Assembly (NCBI RefSeq): GCF_949987515.2
Contig: NC_082694.2
Span: 43,920,451 to 43,984,450 of the forward strand
Direction of reading: 5' to 3'
DNA: 64,000 bases
Source: Delphinus delphis
Taxonomy: Eukaryota > Chordata > Mammalia > Artiodactyla > Delphinidae
Part shown: piece by piece, positions 34,601 through 49,024 of the stretch
How positions within the stretch are numbered: the stretch's first letter is position 1
Layout: each line of letters starts with the position of its first letter
Position numbers and translations under genes: made by a program
The notes under the pieces: generated by a model
Seen by the model: only the letters and a program-made list of their open reading frames with translations
Databases searched by the model: none
Told to the model about the DNA's origin: nothing

Positions 34601-37600
34601 GGTTAAGACTTTGCCTTCCAATGCAGGGGGTGCGGGTTTGATCCCTGGTCAGGGGGTAAAGATCCCATATGCTCGCGGCCAAATAAAAACAAAACATAAA
34701 ACAGAAGCAGTATTGTAACAAATTCAATAAAGACTTTAAAAATGGTCCACATCAAAAAAATCTTTTTAAAAAACGAGTGAAAGAGGTCTTCAGACCGAAA
34801 AGTTAGAAAACTGCTAGAGTAATTTTTGAAGGGCTCATGTTGGCTCATTCTAAGAAGTAAAGGGTAGATCTTTAGTCATTTTATCCAATTCAGATAAAAC
34901 CAGAGTTAAGTGTATTGGATTTTTACTCTATTTGTGTCCATTTGCATTTTTTTTTTTTTTTTTTTTTTTGCGGTACGCGGGCCTCTCAGTGTTGTGGCCT
35001 CTCCCGTTGCAGAGCACAGGCTCCGGACGTGCAGGCTCAGCGGCCATGGCTCACGGGCCCAGCCGCTCCGCAGCATGTGGGATCTTCCTGGACCGGGGCA
35101 CGAACCCCGTGTCCCCTGCAACGGCAGGCGGACTCTCAACCACTGCGCCACCAGGGAAGCCCCCATTTGCAATTTTTAAATCAAATCATTAGTTCTGTTT
35201 ATTCACTGTTAAATCAGTGAATATCATGCTGTACTGCTAGCTCAATCTTGGGCTAACTAGAAAATGTCAGATATTTCTTCAACTTTCGAATCTTAAATTA
35301 TGTATCTTAAATTATGAGAATGTACAGAAGGGGGTTGGGCTGTGTCCATAATGTCTATGTGGTAATTATGTAGCACATACCTCTCCAAGAATGACTATTC
35401 AGTCATTATGAAGATCAAATTAGTTAACATATATGAAAATATTTTGTAGATATTTAAAAGATTATATATTAATATTAGGTTTTATTGTTGGCCTGTTGGC
35501 CATCATGCACAATGATTGAGCTTGTGAGAAGGGGGAGATACTACTAAGGTGAAGGGATACTTTTTTTAAAACCACTTATTCCCCTGATATGTTACTACTT
35601 GGATAACCCTAAATGTGATGATATTTACCCAGTTAATAATTTTTCATAAAGCTATCATATTGGTATATGTACATTTGAAGTCAGATATGCAAATAACTAC
35701 TTAGTTCAAAATGTTTTGAGGGGACATGTAAATACTATGCAGTTATATGTTTCATAATATAAAATATCTCAAAAAATGTTTTAAAAGCCGTGTATACAAC
35801 TAGCTTTAAATTAGAATGGCATTATCAAAAACATGAGCACATGTAGTTGTTAAGCACCAACACTAAACAGATGGTTCAAGAGGATACATAAGAGGTTTGA
35901 AGTCTGGGTAGAAGAGCATAAAGCCATTAAAACTATCAGATTTCTGTTTCTCATAGATATTAGTCAATAAATAAGTAAAGACATAATCCTTGGTTATATA
36001 AGGACCAAATCTCAGAATATTAGTGTTGCAGAATTACTGTCTTTTCCTTCCTCTTTTACTCTAATTTAAAATTACTGTATACAGTGGTAGATAATACTAT
36101 AGCCTGTTTATTGAAATTAATGTATCTTGTCATAAGTAGGTCATTTATAAATGTGAAATTGCTTGAGGCTGTCTTTTACTGCCATGTTGCATTTAACTTC
36201 TGGTTGGACAGATTTGAGCTATATTGCTAGGCTATTTGCCTCTAAAGCATTTTTCAGTTTTCATCTTATAAGAGGAAATGGTCAATTTGAGATTATGTTG
36301 GCTTAGAAATAGTTGTATATAATTAGAAAGGTACTTGCTCACCTATCACATGTGTATCATTCAATAGCTCATCTTTTATTTTAAAAAAAGTTCTTTCCAA
36401 AGATAAAGTCTTTTTTTAAAAAAAAAGTATGCTTTCAAAAAGAGCTTAAACAAAACATCCTTAATTGTGATTGTCTATTCTGAATTAATCTTTGTTTAGC
36501 ATTTTAAATATTAAACATGAAGAAAAGACAGGATATTTAGAATACTGAGTAGACTACAATTTCTTTTTAGAGAACTCTGGACTCATACCAAGTGTGTTTC
36601 AATTTCTGTACTGTAACTTTTACTGTGTAAAGAAATAAACCTTAAAATACATGCAGGAATGGAGTGCTTTCTGTATTTACATAAAATGCATACTTTTTAC
36701 AGAAGAAATGTTTTATATTGTTTTATTTTCTTAGGCATAGTCTCACACATCTTACGACCCTCAGTCTCTAGCATTGAATCTCGCATATATAGCCTCATAT
36801 TTTTCCCTAGAAGTAAATGAAATAGGTTTCATGGAATAGAATTTTTTGTGGGTGTCTTTTCCCTCTTTAAAAAAATGTTTTACATGGTTAAAAGAATTAG
36901 TTAATACCAAAACGTTCATAATGAAAAACAGCAATCCCTGCCCTAACTTATTACATCTCAGTTCTGTTCCCCAGAGTAAAAACTTTTAACTTTTTTTTTA
37001 GCAGTTTCTTCTGTCACTTAGCCCCAAATATAGTGAAAAAATGCCTACCCTAGTTTTTATTTTATTTTTTTACCCTTGTGTTTCTTGGTTTATCCCTTTT
37101 AGGCATTATCTACTGACTTCCTGATAATGGTAGGTGAGATTTTAGCCTTTTTTATGTCCCATCTCTTTATTTTCTTACCCTGTCCTTCTAATTTGTTTCT
37201 TTATTATAAGTTTAGTTAAATCAGTAATCAGTATTCACATATAATGTTTCCTTCAGAGGCAGGTAGTGTATCATTATTACATTTTTCTTTTTTAAAAAAA
37301 TAGTGCTTTCCTAAAGTTACTAATTTTCTTTATCTTGGATTTTTTTTTTTTTTTTTTTTTTGGCTGCTTTGGGTCTTTGTTGCTGCATGCAGGCTTTCTC
37401 TAGTTGTGGTGAGTGGGGGCTACTCTTCGTTGCCGTGCGCGGGCTTCTCATTGCAGTGGCTTCTCTTGTTGCAGAGAATGGGCTCTAGGCATTCGGGCTT
37501 TAGTAGTTGTGGCACGAGGGCTCAGTAGTTGTGGCTCGTGGGCTCTAGAGCGCAGGCTCTGTAGTTTTGGCGCACGGGCTTAGTTGTTCTGCGACATGTG

Positions 37601-40600
37601 GGATCTTCCCAGACCAGGGATCGAACCCATGACCCCTGCATTGACAGGCGGATTCTTAACCACTGTGCCACCAGGGAAGTCCCATAAAGTTACTAATTTT
37701 CTTGATTTGCATAATTTTCAGTAAATCCATCCTTAAATGTTCAACTGTTTTTCATGGGAGTTGAGATTAAGACTTTTCAGGCAGTTTCACCTGAGGGAAG
37801 TCCTTCTCACAGAAAGAGATCATGTTCTTGGGGTCAAAGGGCATGTTTTCATGATCCTAACATATGTCAGTATGACCCTAACCCAAGTTAAGCGTGAATC
37901 AAATGGGAAACCCAAGCCTAGTAATCGAAAGTTTGTTGCTCTCTAGGTCCATACCTAGAGTGCTTAGCAGTTACTTTTTTCCCAGATTTCTAAAGTAATT
38001 TCATCTGATATCCTTAGTATATAAAAGCTGAACTGTTCCCTCTTTTTATATTCAGAGTTGTTTTAATTGTTATAAACAAACTTTCTCAGAGGCTGAAGAA
38101 ACTTAACATAAAACTTACAGATTTTTTTTTGGTAAAAAAACATTCGTAGAAGATTTTGAACAAACCAAAATTCTAAATTCTTAAAACTTGCTAATTCTTA
38201 GAAGAGCTTTATGCAAAGGAGACTATAGGCCTTTCTGGCAACTGAATAAATTTTGAAATGTCATTTGAGGAATGTTGGACATAAAATTTTAAAAGAAACT
38301 TTAGGACTTAATTTAAAAAATCACTTTAAGAGCACAGAGAAGCTTGGTAACAATTCTATCAGGGCAAAGATAATATTTACATTATAAAATTTATTAAAGT
38401 GGGAATGAAATCACATGTGTTTATTGGGATGTTACATATCCATTCCAAAGTATAATCCAAATTATATATTGTCATGTAACAATGGGCTTGCACTGTAAAC
38501 TTGTACAGTTTTTTTAGTTTGCATACCTCTTCAGTAGTAATATCAAAACTAAAATCTTTGTCATCAGGATTAAATACCTAGGTTTTTTTTTTGGTTTTTT
38601 TTTGCGGTACGCGGGCCTCTCACTGTTGTGGCCTGTCCTGTTGCGGAGCACAGACTCCGGACGCGCCGGCTCAGCAGCCATGGCTCACGGGCCTAGCCGC
38701 TCCGCAGCATGTGAGATCTTCCCGGACCGGGGCACGAACCCGTGTCCCCTGCATCGGCTGGCGGACTCTCAACCACTGCGCCACCAGGGAAGCCCAATAC
38801 CTAGGTTTCTTAATAAAATATTACTGTAATGAACTGGAGGGGGGAAGGAAATGAATATTCTTTAGTTTGATTAATCACTATGAAAACAATTAGGAATATG
38901 CTCACACAATATAATAAAAAAATGATTTATTGTATACGTGCATTTTATAGATATCATTACCGAAACCTTTTTCTTTCTGTCTTTTCTTTGTTGTCCTGAA
39001 TGATAAGAGAAAAGGTTGAAAGAGAGAGAGTAAAGGGAAAAAGTTGTAAGAGCCTAGGCAAATTACTACTTTGGACTTCAATTTTCTGATTTACAGTGAA
39101 ACTAGATAATCTCTAAAGTATTTTTTAGATCTAAATGTTATCATTTAGGAGATAGTCATGGGTGAGAGGTAATTTAAAGGAATTCAAATATAGAGTAAGG
39201 AAAATAGAAATAAAAAGATGGAAGAAGACTAGAGAGAAAAGATATTTACTGAATGTCTGTGATTCCAAATGAAATTTACATAACCATAGTATACGTAACG
39301 TTTTTACTAGGGTTATTCCTACTCTCTTTTCCCAGTTACAAACATACTTTTCTCCACAATGATAGAGTGACTAAACTAAGCTCTTGTACATTAAGTAATA
39401 TAGCCACAGTATGTACTCAATGAGGATTTAACTTACTGACAGAACATGTACCAGGTTGATTACATAAAACAGGATTTTCCCTTCAGCTCTCTGAATTTTT
39501 AACCATGACCTCCTGACCACGCTGTTGTCTTTTCTCTGCCATGACACGTGATCTGACTGCTGCAGTGTAGTGTCCTTGTTTTTGTAAGTTACTAGTTCTG
39601 GGTGATACCTTTACCTAAGAGACCCACTTTTCCACTTATACTGCCATTTGCTTTGGGCAATTCATTACTCATTATTTGCTTTAAGTATAAATCAGTCACA
39701 AGTTGGATTTAACTCACTTTACTATTATTCTTGCTTGTTCTGTACATCTCAAATTGTGGTTTAGGACTCTTGTTACTCAACTGATCTTTGGGACACAAAC
39801 TTAGTAGGGAGTGTCTAGTCCAGACTGCCAAATGAGTTTTTAGCTTGGAGAATGTCATTTCATAACTCTTTTTCTTTTTTTTTTTTAGATGTTGGGGGTA
39901 GGAGTTTATTAGTTCATTTATTTATTTTTGCTGTGCTGGGTCTTCGTTTCTGTGCGAGGACTTTCTCTAGTTGTGGCAAGTGGGGGCCACTCTTCATCGT
40001 GGTGTGCGGGCCTCTCACTATCGCGGCCTCTCTTGTTATGGAGCACAGGCTCCAGACGCGCAGGCTCAGTAGTTGTGGCTCACGGGCCCAGTTGCTCCGC
40101 AGCATGTGGGATCCTCCCAGACCAGGGCTCGAACCCGTGTCCCCTGCATTAGCAGACAGATTTTCAACCACAGCGCCACCACGGAAGCCCCCATAACTCT
40201 TAATAGTAAGCAACAATTTTTAAAACACTGTGCTTGGTCTCAGATCATTTATTCTTTTTATTTATTCAAACATTTGGTTAGGATATATGCTAATTTTTAG
40301 AGAATAAGATAAGGTCCCTGCTGTCAGGGAGCTTACATTCTAGTGAGAAAGTGAGAGGCATAAAGGCAATTATTGGAAGACCCATGATAGAATGATGTAC
40401 CAAAAACGGGGATTAGTTGTTATACTGTGGGGTGGGGCTGATGGAGTAAATAGTCTAGGATTGTAAGGATGATTCAGTGTTAAAAAGGCAACAATGTAAT
40501 TCACTACATTAACATATTAAATGAGAAGAATCATATGGGAGTAGATGTAGGAAAAATTCAGCACCAGTTAAGATATTGGATAGGAATAGGAGGGAACTTA

Positions 40601-42629
40601 ATTTGAAGAAAGGTATTCATCAGAAAATTACAGTGAACATTATGCATTCATGGGAAAGCATTAAAAGCATGAAATTTGTGAACAAGATAAAGGGTAGCTC
40701 TTATCTCCATTATTATTTGTTAATACAGTAAGTAAAGAAACAGAAATGAGATGTATGATTGGAAAGGAGGAGATAAAACTGTCATTTGCTGACAGTATTT
40801 TTTTTACTGAGAAAATCCAAGAAAATGAACTGAATAAACTAAATTTTGAAAGGTGGTCAATCAGAAGTGCAGTATACAAAAACTACAGTTTTCCTATTAT
40901 ACACTAGCAATGATCAGGTAGCCAATGTGATAGAAAAAAAATCTATTTCACAAACAAAAACCCAAGGAGGAAAAAAAATCCTACTTAAATGTAAAGACAT
41001 TTGGGAAATTTTAAAATTTTACTAATGCAAATGTCAGTCTTTATCAAATTAATATTTTAAATAAAATCCTAATAAATCTCAACAAGCTTTTTCATAGAAT
41101 CTTATAAATATCCTAACATTCATAGAAAAGAGCAGCATGTATGACTAAGCAGGACAATTTACTTGTTATTTATTTATTTTAAGCAGGACAGTTTAGAAAG
41201 CAAAAACAAAAGAGCGGGAATTGCTCTAATAGAATCAAGATGCTAATAAAGGTATAGTAATATTTAGAAGGTTTTAATGACATAGGAATAGACAAATGGG
41301 TTAAAGGAACAGAATAGACTCCAAAAGTGTATCCACACTTACATGGGAATCTAGTGTGATCATAGAGATCAGTGGGAAACAATAAGCTCTTCAGTAATTG
41401 ATGTTGGGATAATTGATTATCAATATGGAAAAACTACAAATTTTATTCAAGAGAACCTGCAAGAGTACCAACAAACAACCTGTTAGAGTTTAGCAGGGTT
41501 TCTAAAGATAAGAGCAATACACAAAAATTGATTGCATTTACATATCAGTAGTAACCTACTAGCAAATATATTTTAAAAATATTACATTCACACTAACAGC
41601 AAAAACTAGAAGGTATTTAAGACTATAGCTAATAAAAGGCCTTCCTAGAGAAAATTATAAAGTGGTTTTGAAAAAGGACTCAATGGATATGATCCCAAAA
41701 GCACAGCACCAAAAGCAAAAATAGACAAATAGGATTGCATTAAGCTAAAAAACCTATGTGCAATAAAGGAAACAGTCAACAAAATGAAAAGGCAATCTAT
41801 GGTAGTTATAAATGTAATTATAGTAATAGATTTTGATCGACCGATAATTATGGAGAACGATGAGTGTATACTGATGTAAACAAACAAACACACGCATAAG
41901 TAAATTGAAGATAGGTGAATATCAGATTATTGACATAGTTTCAAAGTATGTCTTCACAAAATAATAATTACAAGAGGAAAATAGTAACTATAATGGAGAA
42001 AAGTGGCAGATACCAGTTTAGTCAAATGATAAAAGTTAATATCATCAGTAATGGGCTAAATTGAAATCATGTACCACCTCTAAGGATGCATTGGAGAAGA
42101 TCAGAGCATCTCTTCTATATTTTTCCTGTCACAGATACATAACCTGAACTTAATTATGAGTAATATACGATTTAATCAGACAAACCCAATTGAAGGACAT
42201 TCTATGAAAGTACTGGCCTGTAACCTTTTAAAGTGTCTAGGTCATGAATTTCAAGGAAAGATAGAAACTGTTCCAGCTGAAAGAGACTAAAGATTGCAAT
42301 TCAGATTACTGAATGCAAAGTGTGGTACTGAGCTAGATCCTTTTCCTATAAATCCATTCCTATTTGGAACAACAAACTTGAATAGATTCTAAAGATTGGA
42401 TTATAATAACTGTATAATTGTTAATCTCCCAATTTTGATAGTTATATGTGTTTGTACAAGATAAATACCAAAATATTTGTGGACTGTTTGGTATCAGGTC
42501 AGCAATTCTCAGGTGGTTTAGGAAAAAGACTGTACTTGTCCGTGCAACTTTTCTGTAAGTCTGATACTGCCCCATAGGTCATTTAGTGTCTTTCAGGTTT
42601 GTTTGGTTTTTTTTTCCTCTGTGTGCTTT

Positions 42630-42672
<43 letters not shown>

Positions 42673-45600
42673 GTGGTACGCGGCCCTCTTACTGCTGTGG
42701 CCTCTCCCGTTGCGGAGCACAGGCTCCGGACGCGCAGGCTCAGCGGCCATGGCTCACGGGCCCAGCCGCTCCGCGGCATGTGGGATCTTCCTGGACCGGG
42801 GCACGAACCTGTGTCGCCTGCATTGGCAGGCGGACTCTCAACCACTGCGCCACCAGGGAAGCCCTGGAATTTTTTTTTTCCTGTGTATTCAAGTTCACTA
42901 ATCTTTTGTTATAGTTTCCTATCTTCTGTTAAGCATATGCAATGAATTTTTCATTTCAGATACTGTATATTTTAGCTTTAGAAGTTCCATTTGGGTTTTT
43001 AAAAAGTAGTTTACATTTTTCTCCACATAATGTTTGTTTTTTTAAGTCCTTTAGTATATTCATAACAGCTGCTTTGACATTCTTGCCTACTCTTTCCATG
43101 GTCTCTTTCATTTCTGGATCTGTTTCTATTAATTGTTTCCATTTTCTTTCCTGGTTACAAATCACTTTTTTTTTTTTTTTTGCTTCTTTGCATGTCTAGT
43201 AATTTTTTATTTTATATTGGACATTGTGATTATTACATTGTGGTGTCTGGATCTTGTTCTTTAAGCAGTGTTGAATTTTGTTTTGGCAGGTTGTCAAGTT
43301 ACTTGCAATCAGCTTAATCCCTTTTTGTTTTGTTTTTTTGCTGTGCTGCATGGCACACGGGATCTTAGTTCCCTGACCAGGGATTGAACTCATGTCCCCT
43401 GCAGCGGAAGCACAGAGTCCCAACCACTGGACAGCCAGGGAATTCCCAGCTTGATCCTTTCAGTGCTTGTTTTAACAGCTTTGTTAGGGAGCTTCTGGAA
43501 TAGCTTTTACTTAACTGCTAGTTTAGTTCCAAGACATGACTCTTCTGAGGTCTCTACTAATGCTCTAGGTGTTTACTCTGGCTGGTCGGAGCTTAAATTC
43601 CTCTGCACTTTGTGAGCTTTGGGTGTTGTTTAGCTTCCAGCTTTTCTGTGCTTGTACTCTGCTCAGCCTCCTGGAGTTTCAGGGTACATATGTATAACTT
43701 AGTATTTAGCCAAAATCTTAAGGGCATATTTTGGGAGCTTTTTGTTTGTATAGCTCCCTTGTGTCTGGTGTTCTTTAATTCCCTTGAACTCCAAACTTTG
43801 TCTCTTCAAGTTCAGCGAGACGTGGGCTACCCCTCCTTATACCTCATTCTGGAAAGTACCTTACTGCTTCGCCAGGGATTACAGTCTTGCTGTTCGAAGT
43901 CTGAAAATAGTTATTTTGTATGTTTTGTCCAGTTTTCTAATTCTTGATGGAAAAAGGGCAAATCTGGTACTAACTATTCCTTCCTATTTGATGTTTTAGC
44001 TGAGTTTAGTTGTATTATTTTCTCACTTAGTACTATGAGCAATCTCAGTGTAGATGGTTGAGCTGATCCAGTGTCAGGGATTGACAGTATGAATGTGATC
44101 AAAGGACAGAAGGATCATTGTTGGGAGGGCTGGCAAGAGAATAGTTGAAGTAAAAGCAATAGTTCTCAGAGTATGGTTTGAGGATCCTTTTAGAGGATCC
44201 ATAGGAGTTTCCTACTTCCAACTAAATATCCATGTGAAGCTGATTTTTTCTTCATATACATGAACCAAAATAACACAAACAGTAGATTGAATGCAGAAGC
44301 AAAGATGAACATCAGCCTCTTAAGTTAAACCAGATATTAAAGAGATTTGTAAAAATAGTGAAACAATGCCAGTCTTCTCACTAAAATTTTTTTTGGTTTG
44401 GTATTTGTAAGCATGTAATAGGTTTATTATTTTTTTAATAAGTTAATAAGTAAACAAATAATTGTGAAATTTTCTGTTTTATTTTCTAATACAGTAAATA
44501 TTGATAAATATAGCCCACAAAAACAGAAGAATTGCTGAAATAAAGCACCATAAAGTGCTGTCTAGGGAAGGAAGTGAAGGCATTAGGAGTGCAATAGACA
44601 GTGTAGAAAAAGGAAGGGATTAAGGAATGAGAGGTTTCTGTTCAGTTCCTATTCTCTATTGGATAGGTGTCAATTTCTTTACTTCTCTGCATTCTCGCGT
44701 GGACGTGCCTGCAGTTAAAGTCGTAGGATAGTACTCTGTCCCAGCAACTTCTTAGGTTTCTGCTTTATAATACTATGCACTCAGCCCTTGCATAGGGAAT
44801 CCTGATTTACTGTCTGCCATTTCACCTGGCAATATCTTTTTCTAGTTTGCTCTCCTTGTCCTAATGAGGAGCTAGATCATCCTTACTTATGTTCTGGCAT
44901 TAACTTACCCTTCTGTTCTGGTGCCACCAGTTTTACTTAAATTTCCCATTCTTTAAACAAAAATTTTAATTAAAAATTTAAATTTTCTTCAGCTTTATTG
45001 ACATATAGTTGACAAATAAAATTGTAATATACTTAAAGTGTATATAGTGGTGGTTTGATGTATGTATACATGTGAATGGATTCCCACCATCTAGCTAATT
45101 AACATGTCCATCACCTCACATTTTTACCTTTGTGTGTGTATGTGTGAACATTTAAGTTCTACACTCTTAATAAATTTCAATTATATAATACAGTAGTTAC
45201 CATGTCTTACATTAGATCTTTAGGCCTTATTCATCTTGTAGCTGAAAGTTTGTATCCTTTTTTCAACCTCTCCATATTCCCACCCAACTCCCCCGCTCCC
45301 AGACGCAGGCAACTGCTTTTCTACTCTCTGTTTCTATGAGTTTGACTTTTTTTTTTTAGATTCTACATATAAGTAAGAATATATAGTATTTTTCTCTTTC
45401 TGGCTTATTTCACTTAGCATGATGCCCTCAAGTTTCATCCATGTTTTCACAAATGGCAGGATTTCCTTCTTTCTCATGTCTGAATAATATTCTTCTCTCT
45501 GTCTCTCTCTATATATACATGTGTATGTTTGTGTGTGTGTGTGTGTATATATATATATAAATATATATATTTCCTATGTTTTTTATCCGTTTATCTGTTG

Positions 45601-48600
45601 AAGGACATTTGGGTTGTTTCCATATCTTGGCTATTGCAAATAATGCTGCAGTGAACGTGGGAGTGCCAGTACCTCTTTGAGATCCTGTTTATTTCCTTTG
45701 GCTTATATACCCAAAGTGGGATTGCTAGATCATATGTTAGTTCTATTTTTAAGTTTTTGAGGAACCGCCACAGTGGTTGCATCAGTACATTCTCAACAGC
45801 AGTGCACAAGGGGTCCATTTTCTCCACATCCTCACCAGCACTTATGTCTTGTCTTTTTGATGATTGCCATTCCAACAGGTGTGAGGCTCTTTGTGGTTCT
45901 GATTTGCATTTTCCTGATTATTAGTGATGTTGAGCACCTTTTCATGTACCTGTTGGCCATTTGTATGTCTTTTTTGGAAAAATGCCTATTCAGTTCCTCT
46001 GCCCATTTTAAAATCAGATTTTTTTTTTTTGCTATTGAGTTGTATGAATACTTTGTGTATTTTGGACATTAACCCCTATTAGATATATGATTTGCAAATA
46101 TTTTCTCCCACTCAGTAGTTTACCTTTTCATTTTGTTGATTGTATACATCGCTGTCCAGAAGCTTTTTAGTTTGATGTTAGTCACGCTTGTTTATTTTTG
46201 CTTTTGTTGCCTTTGTTTTTGGTGTCATTGAATTTCTCATTCTTAATGGTGTCCTACCTATTATTCTTGTTCAGTTTCTGCTACTTCAAACTCATTCAAC
46301 CCTTTGTTTTTGTTTTTGTTTTTGCTGTACACGGCCTCTCACTATTGTGGCCTCTCCCGTTGCAGAGCACAGGCTCCGGACACGCAGGCTCAGCAGCCAT
46401 GGCTCACGGGCCTAGCCGCTCCACGACATGTGGGCTGCTCCCGGACCGGGGTACAAACCCACGTCCCCTGCATTGGCAGGCGGACTCCCAACCACTGTGC
46501 CACCAGGGAAGCCCCCCTTTGCTTTTATTGAATCTACAAAGTTTACCCAAGATAAGCGTGTTCTCTTGTGTCATCACTCCACTCTTTAATTTCTCAGGGA
46601 CATTGCCCACTCAAATATAGTCTCCATTTTCCAGTGAGAAGATACAACATTTATTGGTTATCAGCCTATATTTTACATTCTTGATGTAAATAGATTTATT
46701 TGGGTTGTGGAAATATATATACTCAAAAGGAATAAAATGTTATTCATTGCAGGAAGGTGGAGAGACAAAATGAGAATGAAGGGAAACATCTGACTTACAT
46801 TTTGCCACTGTCTTTGAAATATCAGATGCATTTATATCAATTAAAAGCACAGAATACATGTCAGAGTAATCATATGTCCTTTTAGATCATCTGTTAATGA
46901 AGATGAGTACACAGTTTGTTTAAAGAAAAAATGTATTATATGATTATTTTTAGTCATCTATAAGTTGATAGGTATATTTCAATATAACTTTTAAAGTATT
47001 TCTTTTTTTATTTCTTACAGTAATCCTAAATCGGAGAGTCAGAGAGTAAATAAAAAAGTCAACAATGATGCCTCACTTAGAATTCATAATCTATCCATTT
47101 TGGTGAGACAGATAAAATTTTATTACCAGGTAAGTGGTTCTTTTTTTAATCTAGTATTTTAATAACTCCTTGCATATTCACATTTTTGTGTTGTTTAGTA
47201 TTAATGACCTAGTATATACTAAATGCTTGTTATATATCAGATACTGGTCTGTTTGCTGGAGGTTGAGCAGTAATAACACAGTTTATTTCTTATGCAATGT
47301 TAAAGATGCAAGCATGCACTTCATAATTATCTAATTTACAGATAATTTTTGTATTTTATGAATTTAAAATTTTTTAAATTTCCTGAGAATTTATATAGTG
47401 CAACACTTTGTTAGCCTACTAGAATTTTGCCTTTGAACAATATACTTTTTATTCCTTTTTTTAACTTAAATTGGATGCATATTTCAGAGTTTGAACATGA
47501 GCATTTTTTTTTAATTTTTTATTTTATTTTATTTTTGGCTGTGTTGGGTCTTTGTTGCTGTGCACAGGCTTTCTCTAGTTGCAAGGAGCGGGGGCATCTC
47601 TTCATTGTGGTGTACGGGCTTCCATTGCAGTGGCTTCTGTTGTTGCAGAGTACGGGCTCTAGGCGTGTGGGCTTCAGTAGTTGCAGCACGCAGGCTCAGT
47701 AGTTGTGGCGTGCGGGCTCTAGGGCGTGCAGGCTTCAGTAGTTGTGGCGCACGGGCTCAGTAGTTGTGGCGCTGGGCTTAGTTGTCTGTGGCGTGTGGAA
47801 TGTTCCCAGACCAGGGCTTGAACCTGTGTCACCTGCATTGGCAGGTGGATTCTTGTTTTTTTTTTTTTTTTTGAGGTACGTGGGCCTCTCAGTGTTGTGG
47901 CCTCTCCCATTGTGGAGCACAGGCTCTGGACGCGCAGGCTCAGTGGCCATGGCTCACGGGCCCAGCCGCTCCGTGGCATGTGGGATCTTCCTGGACTGGG
48001 GCATGAACCTGTGTCCCCTGCATCAGCAGGCGGACTCTCAACCACTGCGCCACCAGGGAAGCCCTTAAGCTGTTCTTATTTTGTATTTTAGTTCTGTTTT
48101 TAAACCCCATAAATTAAATATTGAAAGTACTGTTAAATAAATCAAATCAGTGTTCTTTTAGATCAAGCTACATGTTTTCCTTTTTTTCCTCCTCATGGTT
48201 TTCTTTTGTTATCTCAGACCTGCCTTTGGTATTATTTTCTTACCGAAGTCATCTTTTGATTGTTTGTTTAGAGAAGGTTTGTTGATAGTAAAGTTTATCA
48301 ATGTCTGTCTGAAAATGCCTTTATTTCACCCTTGTTCTTGAAAGGTAATTTTATTGGGTATGTAGTTTTAGGTTAACAATTACTTTTCTCTCAGTGTTTT
48401 GCAGATTTTTACCTTCTCTCCCTGGAGTCCTTTTTGTTTTGGAGAAACCAGCTATCAGTCAAATATTTGTTCTTAGGTTAAACTGTCCTTTTCTCTCTCC
48501 TGGCTGCTACTACTGTCTCTTCTAATATTGCTTCTTTTGTATTAATCTGATATTCCTCAGATATTTTTATTATGTGTATATTAGACTTTCCTACTCTATC

Positions 48601-48980
48601 CTCCATGCTTATTAAACTTTCTTTTACATTACAGTTTACAGTCTTGTGCTACATCCTGAGTATTTTTTTTCAAGACTATCTCTGCAGTTTGATAATTTGC
48701 CCCTCATATCTTCTGTTTAACCCACTGATTAAGTTTTGCCTCTTAGTAATCATGGCTTTCATTTGTAGAAGTTCTGTTTGGTTCTTTTTCATCTGCCTTT
48801 TCATTTTGTTTATTAATCATTCTTTTAAAATTTTTTCCTTCCTTTATCTCTTCAGAAATTTTTAAAATGTCTAGTTTTTATTTTATGTTGGATAATTACA
48901 AAATCTGAAATCAGATCTATGGGGATCTGAATCTGCCCTTTGTTTTCTGCTTGCTGTTTCTCGTGGTGGTAGCTGTTGTG

Positions 48981-49024
<44 letters not shown>

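Larger units (their letters stand above)
32366..34816 (+). mobile_element. hAT DNA transposon fossil, broken by four SINEs
   Basis: Opens with CAGTGGTTCTCAAAG (32366-32380), the usual hAT terminal repeat, and closes near 34800-34816 with the decayed inverse AAAAGTTAGAAAACTGCT. Between the SINEs lie remnants of a transposase gene. The clearest is near 34130-34330, where decayed codons read [19 protein letters not shown] followed by a run like the hAT C-terminal dimerisation region. Removing the SINEs (32681-32813, 32973-33402, 33701-33947, 34578-34775) leaves about 1.3 kb of transposon text. It is coding-dead. Confidence 0.75.

Noticed and set aside
31930..35162. Regularly spaced near-identical repeats, superficially array-like
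   Set aside because: They are independent SINE insertions with different target-site duplications; this is a mammalian genome, so a CRISPR array is not plausible.
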